Shown here piece after piece: positions 9,220-19,954 of a stretch of DNA of 64,000 nt. The stretch lies in NCBI RefSeq assembly GCF_014839835.1, contig NC_071646.1, positions 1,116,001-1,180,000 of the forward strand, read 5' to 3'. Source of the stretch: Dryobates pubescens. Lineage: Eukaryota > Chordata > Aves > Piciformes > Picidae. A model generated the notes under the pieces. It was not told the DNA's origin and ran no database searches. It saw only the letters and a list, made by a program, of their open reading frames with translations. Position 1 is the first letter of the stretch. The number at the start of each line of letters is the position of its first letter. The translations under genes were made by a program, and so were the position numbers.

Positions 9220-12200
9220 ACGCGGCGTCCGGTAGCTCCGGCACGGTAACGGCGGCGCGCCGCCGGGACGCGGGGCGGCTGGAGAGGGCATCTCCCCGCG
9301 GGGAACGGAGCGGGAGGGCTGCGGCCTGCGGCCTGCTGGCGCCGAGGCGCCTGCGGCCTGCCCCCGGGGCGCTCGGGGCGGAGAGGCGCCGATTGGCTGA
9401 GTGGACGCGGGGAGGCGGGGCTCGGCGGCGGGGTTTGATTGGCTCGAGCTGTAGCGTTGCGATTGGCTGGCGGGGGGGCCGCGAGGCGGGGCTGCCCGCG
9501 GGGCGGCTTTCTTAAAGGGGCCGCGGCCGGCCGGGGCAGTGCTGGGGTCCCCATCCCTGGGCGTGGGGGGGGTTCAAAGTCACGGAGCTGTGGCGCTGAG
9601 GGCCGTGGTTTAGTGGTGACCTGGCAGCGCTGGGTTAATGCTTGGGCTCTGTGATCGTAAAGGTCTCTTTCAACCCGAAAGATCCCGTGGCTCTCTAGTG
9701 GGTGTTGGTGTCTGGGTGTGGGTCTGTGCGATGCATGTGGCTGTACTTGTGCGAGCCTGCTGGGGGGGACGGGCAGGGCCACCCCCTATCCACTGAACAC
9801 AGGCAGCCCTGCCTTCAGCCCTCCAGTGCCACACAGCCTGTCCCATGGGCAGTGCCCTCCTCAGCACCTGCTTCTGGGGACCTCGCTGCTCCCCCGGGGT
9901 CTGGAGGTGGCTTCACTTCTCTGAGCTCTCGTTTTGGGGCATCTCTATGTCCACAGAGGTCGGGCAGCAAGCATGCAACCACCCCTGCAGATAACTACTA
10001 CCTGGCCCGGAGGAGGACCCTGCAAGTGGTGGTCAGCTCCTTGCTCACTGAAGCTGGCTTCGAGAGCGCTGAGAAGGCAGCGGTGGAGACGCTGACAGAG
10101 ATGTTACAGAGCTGTGAGTCTCCTGCTTGTGTGTGTCCAGCCCAGGCCATTCTTGTTTCTCTCTTTTCAAGCTGGCCTTCCACTCATTCATTTTGCTGCT
10201 TTTTCTTCTGTTTTGCCTTTTCCCCCCCTTATTTTTATTGTCTTGTACTGTTAGCTGGTGAAGGCTCTTAGAACAGAGGTCCTGTGAGGAGCAGCTGGGA
10301 GCATAAAGAAGCTTAGGGGAGACCTTCTGGCTCTCTACAGCCTGGGGATGGACTCTGTGATCTGTGGAGATCTCTTCCAACCTCCAACCTCCAACCTCCT
10401 TCCTCTCTGTGATTCCTGAGAGGAAGTTGGAATGAGTGTGTGTGGGGGGGCATCACTCTCTTCTCCCTAGTAACAAATGAGAGGACATGGCCCCAAAGAG
10501 GTCTAGCTTGGATGTTAGGAATGATTTCTTCACTGGAAGAGTGGTTTAAGCTCTGGAGCAGGCTGCCTAAGGCAGTGGTGGGGAGTCACCAGCCCTGGAG
10601 GGGTTTCAAAGGGGTTTAAGAGATGTGGATGTGGTGCTGGGGAACATGGTTTAGTGGTAGAGTCAGCTGTGCTGGCTTAGTGGTTGGCCTGGATGCTCTT
10701 AAAGCTCTGTTTGAACCTTAATGGTTGGCCTGGATGCTCTTAAAGCTCTGTTTTAACCTTAATGGTTGGCCTGGATGCTCTTAAAGCTCTGTTTTAACCT
10801 TAATGGTTGGCCTGCATGATCTTTAAAGCTTGGTTTTAACCTTAATGGTTGGCCTGAATGATCTTAAAGCTCTTCTCCACACCTCCTGGTGCTGTGAGGC
10901 CATGCAGCATGGTGCTGGTTTGTGTTTTCCCCCCTCCAGACATCTCTGAAATCGGCAGGAGTGCAAAGTCCTACTGCGAGCACACGGCCCGGACGCAGCC
11001 CACGCTGTCGGACATCGTGGTGACCCTGGTGGAAATGGGTGAGGAGCTGACCTGGTCCCACTGCAGGGGACTGGAGAGTGCAGAAGATTTGTCTGTGGGC
11101 ATCAGTGCCTCCCATCCCTGGTGCCTGGGGGGTGTGCTGCCTGCTCTCTGTGGGCTCAGCTGTTGCTGCTGTGGACGCAGGGCGAAGGCGCAGCGCGTGC
11201 TTCCCTTTGTCCCTTTGCCTTCTCCTTTCTCGTGGAGTTTGGAGGAACTCTGGGGGAATGCTGGGAGAGAGGATTTGGGACAGGATGAGCTGAGGGTGAC
11301 CTTTGCTTGGTGGTCTCCTTTGTGTTGCCAGGGTTCAACGTTGAGCTGCTTCCTGCGTACGCCAAGCGCTCCCAGCGGATGGTCATCACCGCCCGTACGT
11401 GGGAACTCCTTCCTCCTCTGACACAGGGCTTTGGGAATGATGTAGCTTTCCTCCCTGAGGGCATCCAGGGAGCTCCTGGGTGCACTCCAGTGCTCCTGCC
11501 AGTGCAGTTTGTGTTAAGTCTCCTGGTAGCTGCTGTGTGGTAGGTGAAGGAAGGGGCCCTCGGCACCCCCCTGGCGCAGGAGGATCCTCCAGGTGGTTTT
11601 GCTCTCCTCGTGTGGGAGAGAAGGGCCAAGTAACCCCATGGCAAACACCAGCTGAAATTCCTGCCCCTGGGATGTGCCCTCTCCCTTTTACAGGATGAAA
11701 GCAGCACTTTATGCCCAGCTCCTGGCAGAGTGCAGCTGCCTGATTTGTCTGTGTGCCTGTGTTCCACCTGCAGCTCCTGTGACAAACCAGCCCGTGACTC
11801 CCAAAGCCCTGACGGCTGGGCAGAACAAGCCACATCCCTCCCACATTCCTGGCCACTTCCCTGAGTTTCCAGATCCCCACACTTACATCAAGACACCAGT
11901 GAGTGAGAGAGAGAGAGAGAGAGATGTTTGTCTGCCATTTGGGGCCTGTGACACCAGGAGTGCTGTAGCAAGAGCTTCTTCTGCAGGGCTGCTGCTGCAT
12001 TTGCTCTCCTGCCTTTGTCTGTGGCTTGTTTCTGGGTTCCCCTTGCTGTGGGTTTCTGCCTCCCTGACCTGCAGCACGGCTGGGGAAGGGTCTGAGAGGG
12101 CAAAGCTTATGAGGAGCAGCTGAGGGAGCTGGGGGTGTTCAGCCTGGGGAAGGGGAGGCTGAAGGGAGGCCTCATTGCTCTCTGCAGCTCCCTGAAAGGA

Positions 12201-13809
12201 GGCTGCAGTGAGGGGGGGTTGGGCTCTTCTCCCTGGTCTCAGGTGATAGGAGAGGCAATGGCCTGGGATTGTGCCAGGGGAGGGTTAGGTTGGAGATGAG
12301 GATCCTGGCACAGGCTGCCCAGGGAGGTGGTGGAGTCCCCATCCCTGGAGGTGTTCAGGAAGCTGTGGCCATGGCACCTGGGGCCAGGGTCTGGGGGCCG
12401 TGGGGGTGTTGGTTGGACTCCATGGTCCCAGAAGGCTTTTCCAGCCCCAACACTGCCACGACTCTGCCATCTGCCCCTCCCTGGCAGCCTGTGCCTGTTG
12501 GAAGTCAACACTTGCCTGCAGCAGCTGTGGTGCCCTGATGCCCTGCAGCCTCTGCCAGGCTGCTTGCTGCCCTCTGTCCTTGCCCCGCAGACGTACCGGG
12601 AGCCGGTCTCTGACTACCAGGTGCTGCGGGAGAAGGCAGCGTCCCAGCGGCGCGACGTGGAGAGAGCCCTCACACGGTTCATGGCCAAGACAGGGGAGAC
12701 CCAGAGCCTCTTCAAGGATGATGTTAGCACATTCCCATGTGAGTTACCTGGCAACACCTTGTGCTGCAGGTGGCAGCTGGCTGAGCCAGGCTGCCCTGCG
12801 CCGCAGCTGCAGCTTAGGGAAGATGTTGAGGCGCTGGAAGGTGTCCAGGGAAGGGCAACAGAGCTGGGGAGGGGTCTGGGGCACAGCCCTGGGAGGAGAG
12901 GCTGAGGGAGCTGGGGTTGCTTAGCCTGCAGAAGAGGAGGCTCAGGGGAAACCTGGAGCTCTCTCCAATGCCCTGAAGGGAGGTTGTAGCCAAGAGGGGA
13001 TTGGTCTCTTCTCCCAGGCACCCAGACCTGGGGCTTGGGGGAGGCTTCTCCCAGCTTGCTGACTGTGTCCTTTTCCCTGGCCCTAGTGATTGCTGCCAGG
13101 CCTTTCACTGTGCCCTACCTGACAGCCCTGCTCCCCTCTGAGCTGGAGATGCAGCAGATGGAAGAGACAGACTCCTCTGAGCAAGACGAGCAGACCGACA
13201 CTGAGAACCTGCCCCTGCACATGGGCACGGTAGGGGCAGCCTGGCAGCTCCAGGCCTCCTGGGCCTGACCTGCTTCAGCTTCTGAAGCTTGGTGCTTTGC
13301 CAGGGCTGGGTGGGAGGTGGCAGCGTGGGTTGCATGATGCCAGCTGTGAGCGACTGAACAGTGCCTTGGCTCTGGAGCTTCCTGCAGGGTGCAGGGCCAA
13401 GTGAGGCTGGGTCATGAGCTTTCAGCACAACCTTGGCTTCAGTGGGAGGGGGGAGAGGGTTGTCCTAGGATCCCACCCTGCTCCTGTGAGCCCTCAGGGC
13501 ACAGCTGCTGGGTGCCAGCTCCTCGTGTGCCGCTCTTTGCCTCGGCTGCCGGTTGTCTCTGTTGCCCTCAGCTTCTGTCTCGGAGCATCTCAGCCTGGTT
13601 TAGCCATAACCTGGCTTGGTTGTGCTCAGGGGTGGGGTGTTCTGGTTTGATTTTTCCTGTGGCAGGATGATTCAGGAGCTGAGAAGGAGAATGCTTCGGT
13701 GCTGCAGCAGAGCAGCTCCCTGCCGGGCAGCCGCAACGGGGAGGAGAATGTGATCGACAATCCCTACCTGCGGCCCGTCAAGAAGCCCAAGATCCGCAGG
13801 AAGAAGTGA
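9213..13809 (+). CDS. TAF8: TAF8, TFIID subunit 8 (TBP-associated factor 8)
   Basis: Eight coding exons, all with GT-AG borders: 9213-9245, 9957-10113, 10940-11038, 11332-11394, 11774-11898, 12591-12738, 13087-13229 and 13666-13809. They give 303 aa, against 310 in human. The protein starts [11 protein letters not shown]. Next come the histone fold from exons 2-4 (with [20 protein letters not shown]) and the TAF8 C-terminal domain in exons 5-6 ([31 protein letters not shown]). It ends in an acidic stretch ([12 protein letters not shown]) and a basic nuclear-localisation tail (KKPKIRRKK). TAF8 pairs with TAF10 through the histone fold and helps carry it into the nucleus for TFIID, the general RNA polymerase II initiation factor. 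It ends three residues short of the human SLS end. Introns 1, 2, 5 and 6 contain CR1 pieces. It is convergent with PIFO. Confidence 0.97.
9246..9520. promoter_or_regulatory. CpG island with three inverted CCAAT boxes in TAF8 intron 1
   Basis: GATTGGCT occurs at 9391-9398, 9437-9444 and 9461-9468. GGGGCGG-like Sp1 sites and dense CpG surround it. Several close NF-Y boxes are typical of strong, often bidirectional, CpG promoters. Here they lie just downstream of the start codon. Motifs seen; promoter activity inferred. Confidence 0.55.
9575..9695 (+). mobile_element. CR1 LINE extreme 3' end, TAF8 intron 1
   Basis: TGGTTTAGTGGTGACCTGG, the 'gggttaatgcttggg' block and 'AAAGGTCTCTTTCAACCC' are the last segments of a CR1 tail. 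Confidence 0.85.
10279..10400 (+). mobile_element. CR1 LINE fragment, TAF8 intron 2
   Basis: A short, old piece joins a GAGGAGCAGCTGGGAGC-type block directly to the terminal 'GGAGATCTCTTCCAACCTCC' block. Confidence 0.6.
10470..10872 (+). mobile_element. CR1 LINE 3' fragment, TAF8 intron 2
   Basis: It reads through ATGTTAGGAATGATTTCTTC, GAGCAGGCTGCC and ACATGGTTTAGTGG to a terminal block that has been amplified in tandem (listed separately). Confidence 0.85.
10684..10872 (+). repeat. 41-bp tandem repeat made from a CR1 tail
   Basis: The unit starts TTGGCCTGGATGCTCTTAAA and ends AACCTTAATGG. It begins at 10684 and repeats every 41 bp about 4.5 times, drifting in the last two copies. The DNA between the TAF8 exon 2 donor and exon 3 acceptor has grown by amplification of the CR1 terminus. 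Confidence 0.85.
11899..11925 (+). repeat. (GA)n microsatellite at the TAF8 exon 5 splice donor
   Basis: The donor CCA|GTGAGTGAG passes straight into about nine GA dinucleotides, so the +5 and later donor bases are part of the microsatellite. Confidence 0.85.
12100..12465 (+). mobile_element. CR1 LINE 3' fragment, TAF8 intron 5
   Basis: Landmarks in order: GAGCAGCTGAGGGAGCTGGG, GTTCAGCCTGGGG, GAGGTGGTGGAGTCCCCATC, the GTGGCCATGGCACC block and TTGGTTGGACTCCATGG. Confidence 0.9.
12815..13020 (+). mobile_element. CR1 LINE fragment, TAF8 intron 6
   Basis: It covers the end of CR1 ORF2 and the start of the 3' region. Read through, it includes [15 protein letters not shown], a known CR1 C-terminal motif, then the GAGGCTGAGGGAGCTGGGG block. 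Confidence 0.85.
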
Positions 13810-15400
13810 GGGGCACCCAGCTGCCTGCCCAGAGCAACAGAGCCCTGGGGGCTCAGCCCCTCTGCTGTGTGAGCAGAGGCATGGGGAGAGGCAGGAGAGG
13901 CAGACTGGCTGAGGGGCAGAAGCAGAAGGCTGAGCTCTGCCTGCCTAGCAGGCTGTGCTCTCCTCCTGGTTTGCAGTGCTCCCTCTTTTCCCCTCTGCTC
14001 TCCTGCTGCCTTGGAATGGCCACTGGTTGACTGCCTGGAAAGCCTGGAAGGACCCTGGGTCACAGCTGGGACTTGTCTGCTTTGCTTTGGTTTGCTCTGA
14101 CTGTCAGCAGGATTTTACCCTCTGAGGAGATGGAGGACACAGGAAGGTTCTCCTGCTCAGAGCTTCCCAGCAGGCTCTGCACAGCAGCAGGGCAGAGCTC
14201 ATCTGTGGCTGGCAGGCTGGAGAAGCAGCTCCTGCAGCCCACCCTGCCCAGCCTTAGCATCTGAGCAGCTTGAATTAAGAGAGACAGAGAGGTTTAAACC
14301 TTCCAGTGGGTTCTTGGCAGGTAAAGGCAAACAGCTTTGTCTTCTCCAAGGCAAGGCTGATGTGTGCAGAGCAGATGCAGAGCTGAGGCCCTGCTCCTCC
14401 TGACTGCAGCTGTGTGGTGTTTCCCCTTGTGCTGCTGGGAGCTCATCCTCCAGCAGCGTGGCAGGAGGGCTCAGGAGCTACTTTTTGCACTTCCACTGTT
14501 GCTTTCAGCACAGCACCAACTCCCTTGGAGAGCTCAGCCCTTGGCCAGCCGCTGTGCTGAGCCGCTGGGCACACAGAGTGAAGCTCTCTGGGTTGCCCTC
14601 TGCAAGGCCATGCTGTGCATCTCACTTCCTTGTTTTGCCCATTCCCAAACACAGCTTTTTTAGCCACAGAAATTACTCTTTTTATTACTTTTTTTCCCAA
14701 CCCACCCATTTATTTCCCCAGAGCAAGAGAAGAGCTTCATTCCAGCAGTGGAAATGATTGGTGAGAGGTTTGGGACTGTGAGCTGCTGCTGGAGAGCTTT
14801 GCTTTCATGATCCTTCAACATTCCTTGGTGGGGTTCAAGCCCTCAGGTTAAATTCCTTTGCTCAAAGTCTCCTGCAATTGGATCCTGCCTCCCAAAGACC
14901 TCTTCTGGATGAGAAGCTGCTGGCAGAGGCACCAGGAGCTGCTTGCCACAGACTGCCAGGCAGCTTGTGGCTTCCTGGAGCAGGAGCCGAGTGCATAAAG
15001 TCTGCTGCAGCCAGGGGGGTGGAGAGGAAGTTCTCTCTGTGTGTCTGTGTGCAACTCTGCTTGCTCCAAGCGTCCTCCCAGGCCTCCCTTTCCTGCTGTC
15101 ACCCAAGGAGGAGGAAGATGAGCGAGGAGCAACCATCCTGGGGAGGGTTGGAGGCCTTCCTGTGCCAAACAGTTGGCAGTGACATTGCCAGCCCCTGCCA
15201 CAGCCACTGCTGCTGGTGCCTTGCTTGTACAGAGTGAGAACTGTACAGAGATGTTGTCTGTGTTTGTACAGAGCCAAATTTCTCTCCTTTTGTGCTTTTT
15301 TGGTTCATTGGATTAAGCATTTTTTTATTTTTCATGGCTGGGGTAAGGGGGGGGAAAAAAAAGTAGAATTAAAAAGCACCAGGAAAGTTTGTGTTCCTCC
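13810..15400 (+). other. Probable TAF8 3' untranslated region
   Basis: It runs from the TAF8 stop codon to a candidate polyadenylation signal, with no competing gene. T-rich patches near 14640-14700 and 15300-15360 fit a long 3' UTR. The exact end cannot be fixed from sequence alone. Confidence 0.5.
15368..15373 (+). terminator. Candidate TAF8 polyadenylation signal ATTAAA
   Basis: ATTAAA follows a T-rich stretch about 1.56 kb after the TAF8 stop. It is the common variant rather than AATAAA, so it is only a candidate. Confidence 0.35.
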
Positions 15401-15454
15401 TCAGAATTACTGTGGCAAGAAAAAGGGTTGGTCCTCTGCAGGCAGAGCTGGCTG

Positions 15455-16072
15455 GGTGCTTCAAGATCATCCAGTCCAACCTCTCACCCAACACCACCTA
15501 ATCAACTCAGCCATGGCACCAAGCACCCCATCAAGTCTCCCCCTGAACACCTCCAACAATGGTGACTCCACCACCTCCCTGGGCAGCACATCCCAAGGGC
15601 CAATCTCTCTGTGTAGAATTTCTTCCTCACCTCCAGCCTGAACTTCCCCTGGCACAGCTTGAGACTGTGTCCTCTTGTTCTGGTGCTGCTTGCCTGGGAG
15701 GAGAGACCAACACCCTCCTGGCTACAACCTCCCTTCAGGGAGTTGGAGAGAGCAATGAGGTCTCCCCTGAGCCTCCTCTTCTGCAGGCTAAGCAACCCCA
15801 GCTCCCTCAGCCTCTCCTCCCAGGGCTGTGCCCCAGACCCCTCCCCAGCTTTGTTGCCCTTCTCTGGACACCTTCCAGCATCTCAATGTCCTTCCTAAGC
15901 TGAGGAGCCCAGAACTGGACACAGGACTCCAGGTGTGGCCTAACCAGTGCAGTGTACAGGGGCACAATGACCTCCCTGCTCCTGCTGGCCACACTGCTCC
16001 TGATGCAGGCCAGGATGGCCTTGGCCTTCTTGGCCCCCTGGGCACACTGCAGGCTCCTGTTCAGAGAAGGTG
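15455..16072 (-). mobile_element. CR1 LINE, longest copy in the window (ORF2 end plus 3' tail)
   Basis: The minus strand encodes the reverse transcriptase C-terminal end of CR1 ([53 protein letters not shown]). A nearly complete tail follows, ending in the GGTTGGACTTGATGATC-type block. It is 5'-truncated and about 0.6 kb long. It separates the TAF8 3' end from PIFO. Confidence 0.92.
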
Positions 16073-16370
16073 ATGGTGTCGGCTCAGGGTGCTGAGGAGA
16101 TGGATGAGCAGCCAAGCCACCTTCCAGCTGTGCTGATTTGGTTCCTCACCAAGGGCAGGGCTGGATTTGGGGCTGGGGGAAGCCCAGCTGGGGAGGGCAG
16201 GGAGGTGAAGGACCCGAAGGAAGTGGCCAGCAGCCCAGCCTGGGCGAGGGAAGCAGGGCTGAGGGCAGCTGTGCACAGGACCCAGGGCACCCAAACACCC
16301 TCAGAGGCATCAGACATCTGTTGTGGTACCAGACAAGCACAATTCGGGGCAAGAAATGGGTTTGCAATGG

Positions 16371-16376
16371 TTTTAT
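16371..16376 (-). terminator. Candidate PIFO polyadenylation signal (ATAAAA)
   Basis: On the minus strand ATAAAA lies about 65 bases past the PIFO stop codon. It is a weak variant, and no AATAAA is nearby. Confidence 0.35.
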
Positions 16377-16442
16377 GTGGGGAGGGCAGTGAGTGGGAGG
16401 CAGAGGGGAGGCAGGGCTGAGGCTGTGAGGCTCCCTGGCTCC

Positions 16443-19370
16443 TCAGCTGTAGTAGAGCCTCAGGTAGGCAACTCGGTCCTGGTTCCTCCTGAATTCTCTG
16501 TCTATGGTCAGCTAAAAGACAACTGCAGGCTGTTAGGAGGGAGCAGGAGGGCTGCAGGAGGGGCTCAGGCTGCTGGCATCCCTCAGCTCTCTCTTATATC
16601 CAAAAGCTTTTCTTTGCTGCAGGGGGAAGGCTGAGCTCTGCTCCTCTCCCTTGGGGGATGGAAGCTTCCAGAGCAACTCTCTTCATGGAAGTCCTTTTTG
16701 GAAGGACCAGAACTGGTTTGGGGTGGGTTTGGGGTATTTTTTGCAGATCAGTGTTTTGTGTTTGCCAATCACTTTGTATCTTTGTGCCCCTGTGTGTGCC
16801 CAGCAGGGCAGAGAGGAAAGGATGGCCAAACCCACTGCAAAGGTCTTGAAGTAATCACAGGTTCCTTAGTGAGAAGCTTGGAGCCAGCAGAAACATCCCC
16901 AGACCCCTGGCCTTGGCACCTCCAGACCCCTGGCCTTGGCACCCCCAGATCCCTGGCCTTGGCATCCCTTTTCCCTGTTTTTGACACCTCTATATCCCTG
17001 TCTAACATTTCCATATCCCTGCCCTCACCATCCCTTATCCCTGCCCTCACCATCCCTATTCCCCTCTCTTCACCATCCCCATTCCCCTCTCTTCACCATC
17101 CCCAATCCCCTGCCCTCACCATCCCTTAACCCTCTCCTCACCATCCCCAATCCCCTGCCCTCACCATCCCTTATCCCTGCCCTTACCTTCTGTACCTCCA
17201 TCTTCAGCATCCTCTCTGCTGGCTTTGGCACTAGAGCCCAGTCTGGAGAGCCAAACCTCCCAGGCCAGGTGACTTTCTTGTGGGGCTCTTTGTCCACTCT
17301 GTAAGTCCCAGGCCTAAAGCAAACAGCACCCCCAAAACACTCTGCCCATTTTCTGTAGCTGGGAGCTGTGCTCCCTGCCTCCCCTCTGTGCCTCACTGTT
17401 CCTCCCTGCCAGCAATCCCTGCCTGCCAGTTCAAAGTCCCAAGGGAGAGCTGAGTTCCATTACCCAGGGACTAATTCTCTGCCTGAAGGCCTCTCTGGGA
17501 ATCGTGGTGCCTTGGTGGAGAATGGAGCAGAGGCAGCCTGGCACTTCCTCCCTGTGTGCCAGGGGGGTTGGTACCTCGCTGGGTCAGGAGTCACAACCTG
17601 CACAAAGCAAACAACCAACCAAGCAAAAAGAGCATTTCTGGGGGGAAGGCTTTGCTCTGCAGACCAGCAGCCAGCTGGGCTCTGCAGAGCTGCTCCTCAG
17701 TTTGGGCTGCCCTGGTAGCAGGAAGTTCAGAATGAAGGATTTGGGGGGGCTGGGGGAGGGAAGGGGCTGGGCAGGAGCCAGCAATGGGCACTGGCAGCAC
17801 AGGAGGCCAAGGGCTGCCTGGGCTGCAGCCACAGCAGTGTGGCCAGGGATGGAGAGAGAGGCTCCTGCCCCTCTGCTCTGCTCTGGGGAGACCTCCCCTG
17901 CAGGGCTGTGTCCAGCTCTGGAACCCTCAGCACAGGAAGGACCTGGAGCTGGCAGAGAGGGTCCAGAGGAGGCCATGAAGATGATCAGGAGGTTGGAGCA
18001 GCTCTGCTCTGGGGACAGGCTGAGGGAGCTGGGGGTGTTCAGCCTGGGGGAGAGAAGGCTCCAGGCAGACCTCAGAGCAGCTTCCAGTCCCTGCAGGGGG
18101 CTACAAGAAGTCTGCAGAGGGACTGCTCCCAAAGCCCTGCACCAGGGGAGGTTTAGGTTGGGTATTAGGAAGAATTGCCTGAAAGGGCTCTCAGGGTTTG
18201 GCAGAGGCTGCCCAGGGAGGTGGTGGAGTGCCCATGCCTGGAGGGGTTCAGATGTGTGGCCATGGTTTAGTGGCCATGGTGGGGCTGGGTTGCTGGCAGA
18301 GCTCCTGGGATCAGTCACCAGGCTCTAGGCTCCACACCTCCCACCAGACTGTGTCAGGAGCTCTGAGGCCACTGCCTGGATCGAGGGGGGGGCAGCAAAT
18401 GTGACTGAAGCTGGGAGTCTGTGGCAGGGGCAGCCTGAAATCGCTGCCAGGCTGCAGCTGTGCTGCTCTGGGAGGTGCTCTGCTTACCTGGGGCTCGGGG
18501 GGGAAGCGCTGGGCAGTCCTGGCTCCTATCACATAGCCTCTCCTGCTCAGGGGTTTCTGTCCCCAGGAGTACCGGAGGCTGCTGCCCTGCAACCCGAAAG
18601 CAAAGGCTCCTGCTGGCATTCTGCGGGCTCTGCAGCGGGAGGTGAGCAGCAGGGGTGGCTCCTGTTCGTTCCTCTAAGCTCTCACTACTGTGGAGGGCTG
18701 GGGCAGCTGGAGCTTGGAGGAGAACTCTTTGGAAGGGGAGGAGAAGGTCAATGCGGAGACCTCCCACAAGGGCGTTGCAGGGGTGGGGGCTCCCTGCCTG
18801 CCTCCCCTCCTGTGGTCCCCTTGCTCCTCGTGCTGCGTGAAGGAAAGGCTCTGAGCACAAAGAAGTGCCCTGCTTACCTCCTGACTCAGGTAGCAGCCTG
18901 GCCCGAGCCGGGGGTGTCCCCTGAGGGGGGGCAGCTGGATGCCCAACCTGTCTGTGCCGCGCTGCAGGGGGAAGGTGCTGCGCTCCTGGCGTGACCCGAA
19001 CGCGATCCTCTTCTGCGCCTCTGGGAGAGCAGCAGAGGGAGAGGCCGCCCCTGGAGACCACCACTCGCTGCCTCCCTTCCTTCTGAAGTGCCTGCTGCTC
19101 CCTGCCAGCGGCCAGCCGTCCTCCTCTCTCCCAGCTGAGCATCTCCCCCGCCCCGGGGCTTTGCTCTTCGGGCGCTGCCTCCTCGCTGCCACAGAGGCTT
19201 CCTGGACCCCAGCATGACCGCAGAGCAGCCTGGCAGCCAGGCTGTGGGGCAGGTTGATGAGGAAGAGAGGTGCCCCCAGGAGCCGTGAGAGGAGGAGAGC
19301 CCCGATGCCCAGAGCCCGCCGGGGGGCACCGGCTGGCAGGCTCACCTCGCAGCTGCCCCCCTGCTGCCAT
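16443..19370 (-). CDS. PIFO: PIFO / CIMAP3, pitchfork ciliary protein
   Basis: Six coding exons on minus were assembled from GT-AG sites and phase: 19370-19346, 19020-18878, 18586-18488, 17597-17464, 17313-17196 and 16511-16443. They total 588 bp, giving 195 aa (human 191). Every exon matches mammalian pitchfork as I know it: IQLPPLRGHPRLGPGCY, RRGYVIGARTAQRF, VVTPDPARYQ, APFSTKAPRF, WPGRFGSPDWALVP and the C-terminus NQDRVAYLRLYYS. Phases join cleanly at all five junctions. Pitchfork is a microtubule- and cilium-associated protein. It gathers at the basal body, is linked to Aurora A and cilium disassembly, and has GPG-type ciliary motifs. PIFO also neighbours CHIA in mammals. Intron 3 carries a CR1 on the opposite strand and intron 5 a CT-rich repeat. 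Exon 1 is only 25 coding bases and is the least certain. Confidence 0.93.
16905..17185. repeat. Pyrimidine-rich tandem repeat in PIFO intron 5
   Basis: Two overlapping families: a 20-bp 'AGACCCCTGGCCTTGGCACC' type unit (16910-16965), then CCTGCCCTCACCATCCC-type units of about 19-20 bp to 17185. The array ends about 10 bp from the exon 5 donor. Confidence 0.85.
17870..18315 (+). mobile_element. CR1 LINE 3' fragment, antisense in PIFO intron 3
   Basis: It contains the CTGGAGCTGGCAGAGAGGGT block, GACAGGCTGAGGGAGCTGGG, TTAGGTTGGGTATTAGGAAG and CATGGTTTAGTGGCCATGG, in CR1 order. Confidence 0.9.
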
Positions 19371-19403
19371 GCTGCCCCGGGAGGCGAGCTCTGTGTGCTC
19401 CCC

Positions 19404-19417
19404 GTTGCTATGGGCAC
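19404..19417 (-). promoter_or_regulatory. RFX X-box upstream of PIFO
   Basis: On the minus strand the site reads GTGCCCATAGCAAC, one mismatch from the RFX consensus GTNRCC-N2-RGYAAC. It lies 34 bp before the PIFO start codon. X-boxes near the start are typical of ciliary genes driven by RFX2/3 and FOXJ1. Motif seen; regulation inferred. Confidence 0.75.
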
Positions 19418-19683
19418 GGAGCAGGCTCTGCTGGAGGGATCGCGGCAGGGAAAGGAGGATTAACAACGTCCCTGGGGGTGGCACCGCCCCGGCTCCCGCT
19501 GGGCACCTCCCGCTGCCAGGAGCTGCTGCGCCCAGGCTCCGGGAGGCAGCCGGGCAGAGGGCTCTGGGGAGGCAGCTCGCAGGCTGTGCTGTCAGGACCC
19601 TTCCCTGGGCTCTCCCCCGGGGCACAGCCTGATCTGCCCTGTTCTCTGCCTGGCTGTCCAGGCAGGGCAGTGGGAGAGCCCTG

Positions 19684-19800
19684 GAACATCACAGAAGTGT
19701 CAGGGTTGGAAGGGACCCCAAGGCTCATCCGGTTCCAACCCCCCTGCCATGGGCAGGGACCCCTCACACTGGATCAGAGGGATTGAATCCAGCCTCTGGG
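19684..19800 (-). mobile_element. CR1 LINE extreme 3' end
   Basis: It begins with the reversed terminal block (CACAGAAGTGTCAGGGTTGG, AAGGGACCCCAAGGCTCATC) and stops after about 110 bp. It lies between PIFO and the 3' end of CHIA copy A. Confidence 0.8.
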
Positions 19801-19893
19801 TTCAGACCCTTCTCTGAGCTCAGCTGGGAGTCAGGAGAGAAGCAGGGACCCCCCAGAGTGGGAAGAGTGAGGCAGGTTGGTTTTGAAGAGCAC

Positions 19894-19899
19894 TTTATT
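19894..19899 (-). terminator. Polyadenylation signal AATAAA of CHIA copy A
   Basis: Minus-strand AATAAA lies about 56 bases past the stop codon of copy A. Confidence 0.8.
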
Positions 19900-19954
19900 G
19901 GGTGGTTGTCATTGCATGCAGCAAGGGCAGGGGGGGCTGCTGGCTGCAGCAGCT

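Noticed and set aside
7224-9235. Open frames of up to 652 residues, Gly/Arg/Ala-rich, upstream of TAF8
   Set aside because: Product of the 41-bp GC minisatellite; several frames on both strands are open together.
15807-16115. A host gene on the minus strand with a conserved-looking protein end
   Set aside because: The protein is the C-terminal end of CR1 ORF2 and continues into a CR1 tail.
18567-18641. A plus-strand exon candidate with good AG and GT borders reading EYRRLLPCNPKAKAPAG
   Set aside because: It is the shadow of PIFO exon 3 and its intron on the minus strand, where phase and family match fix the true exon (18586-18488).
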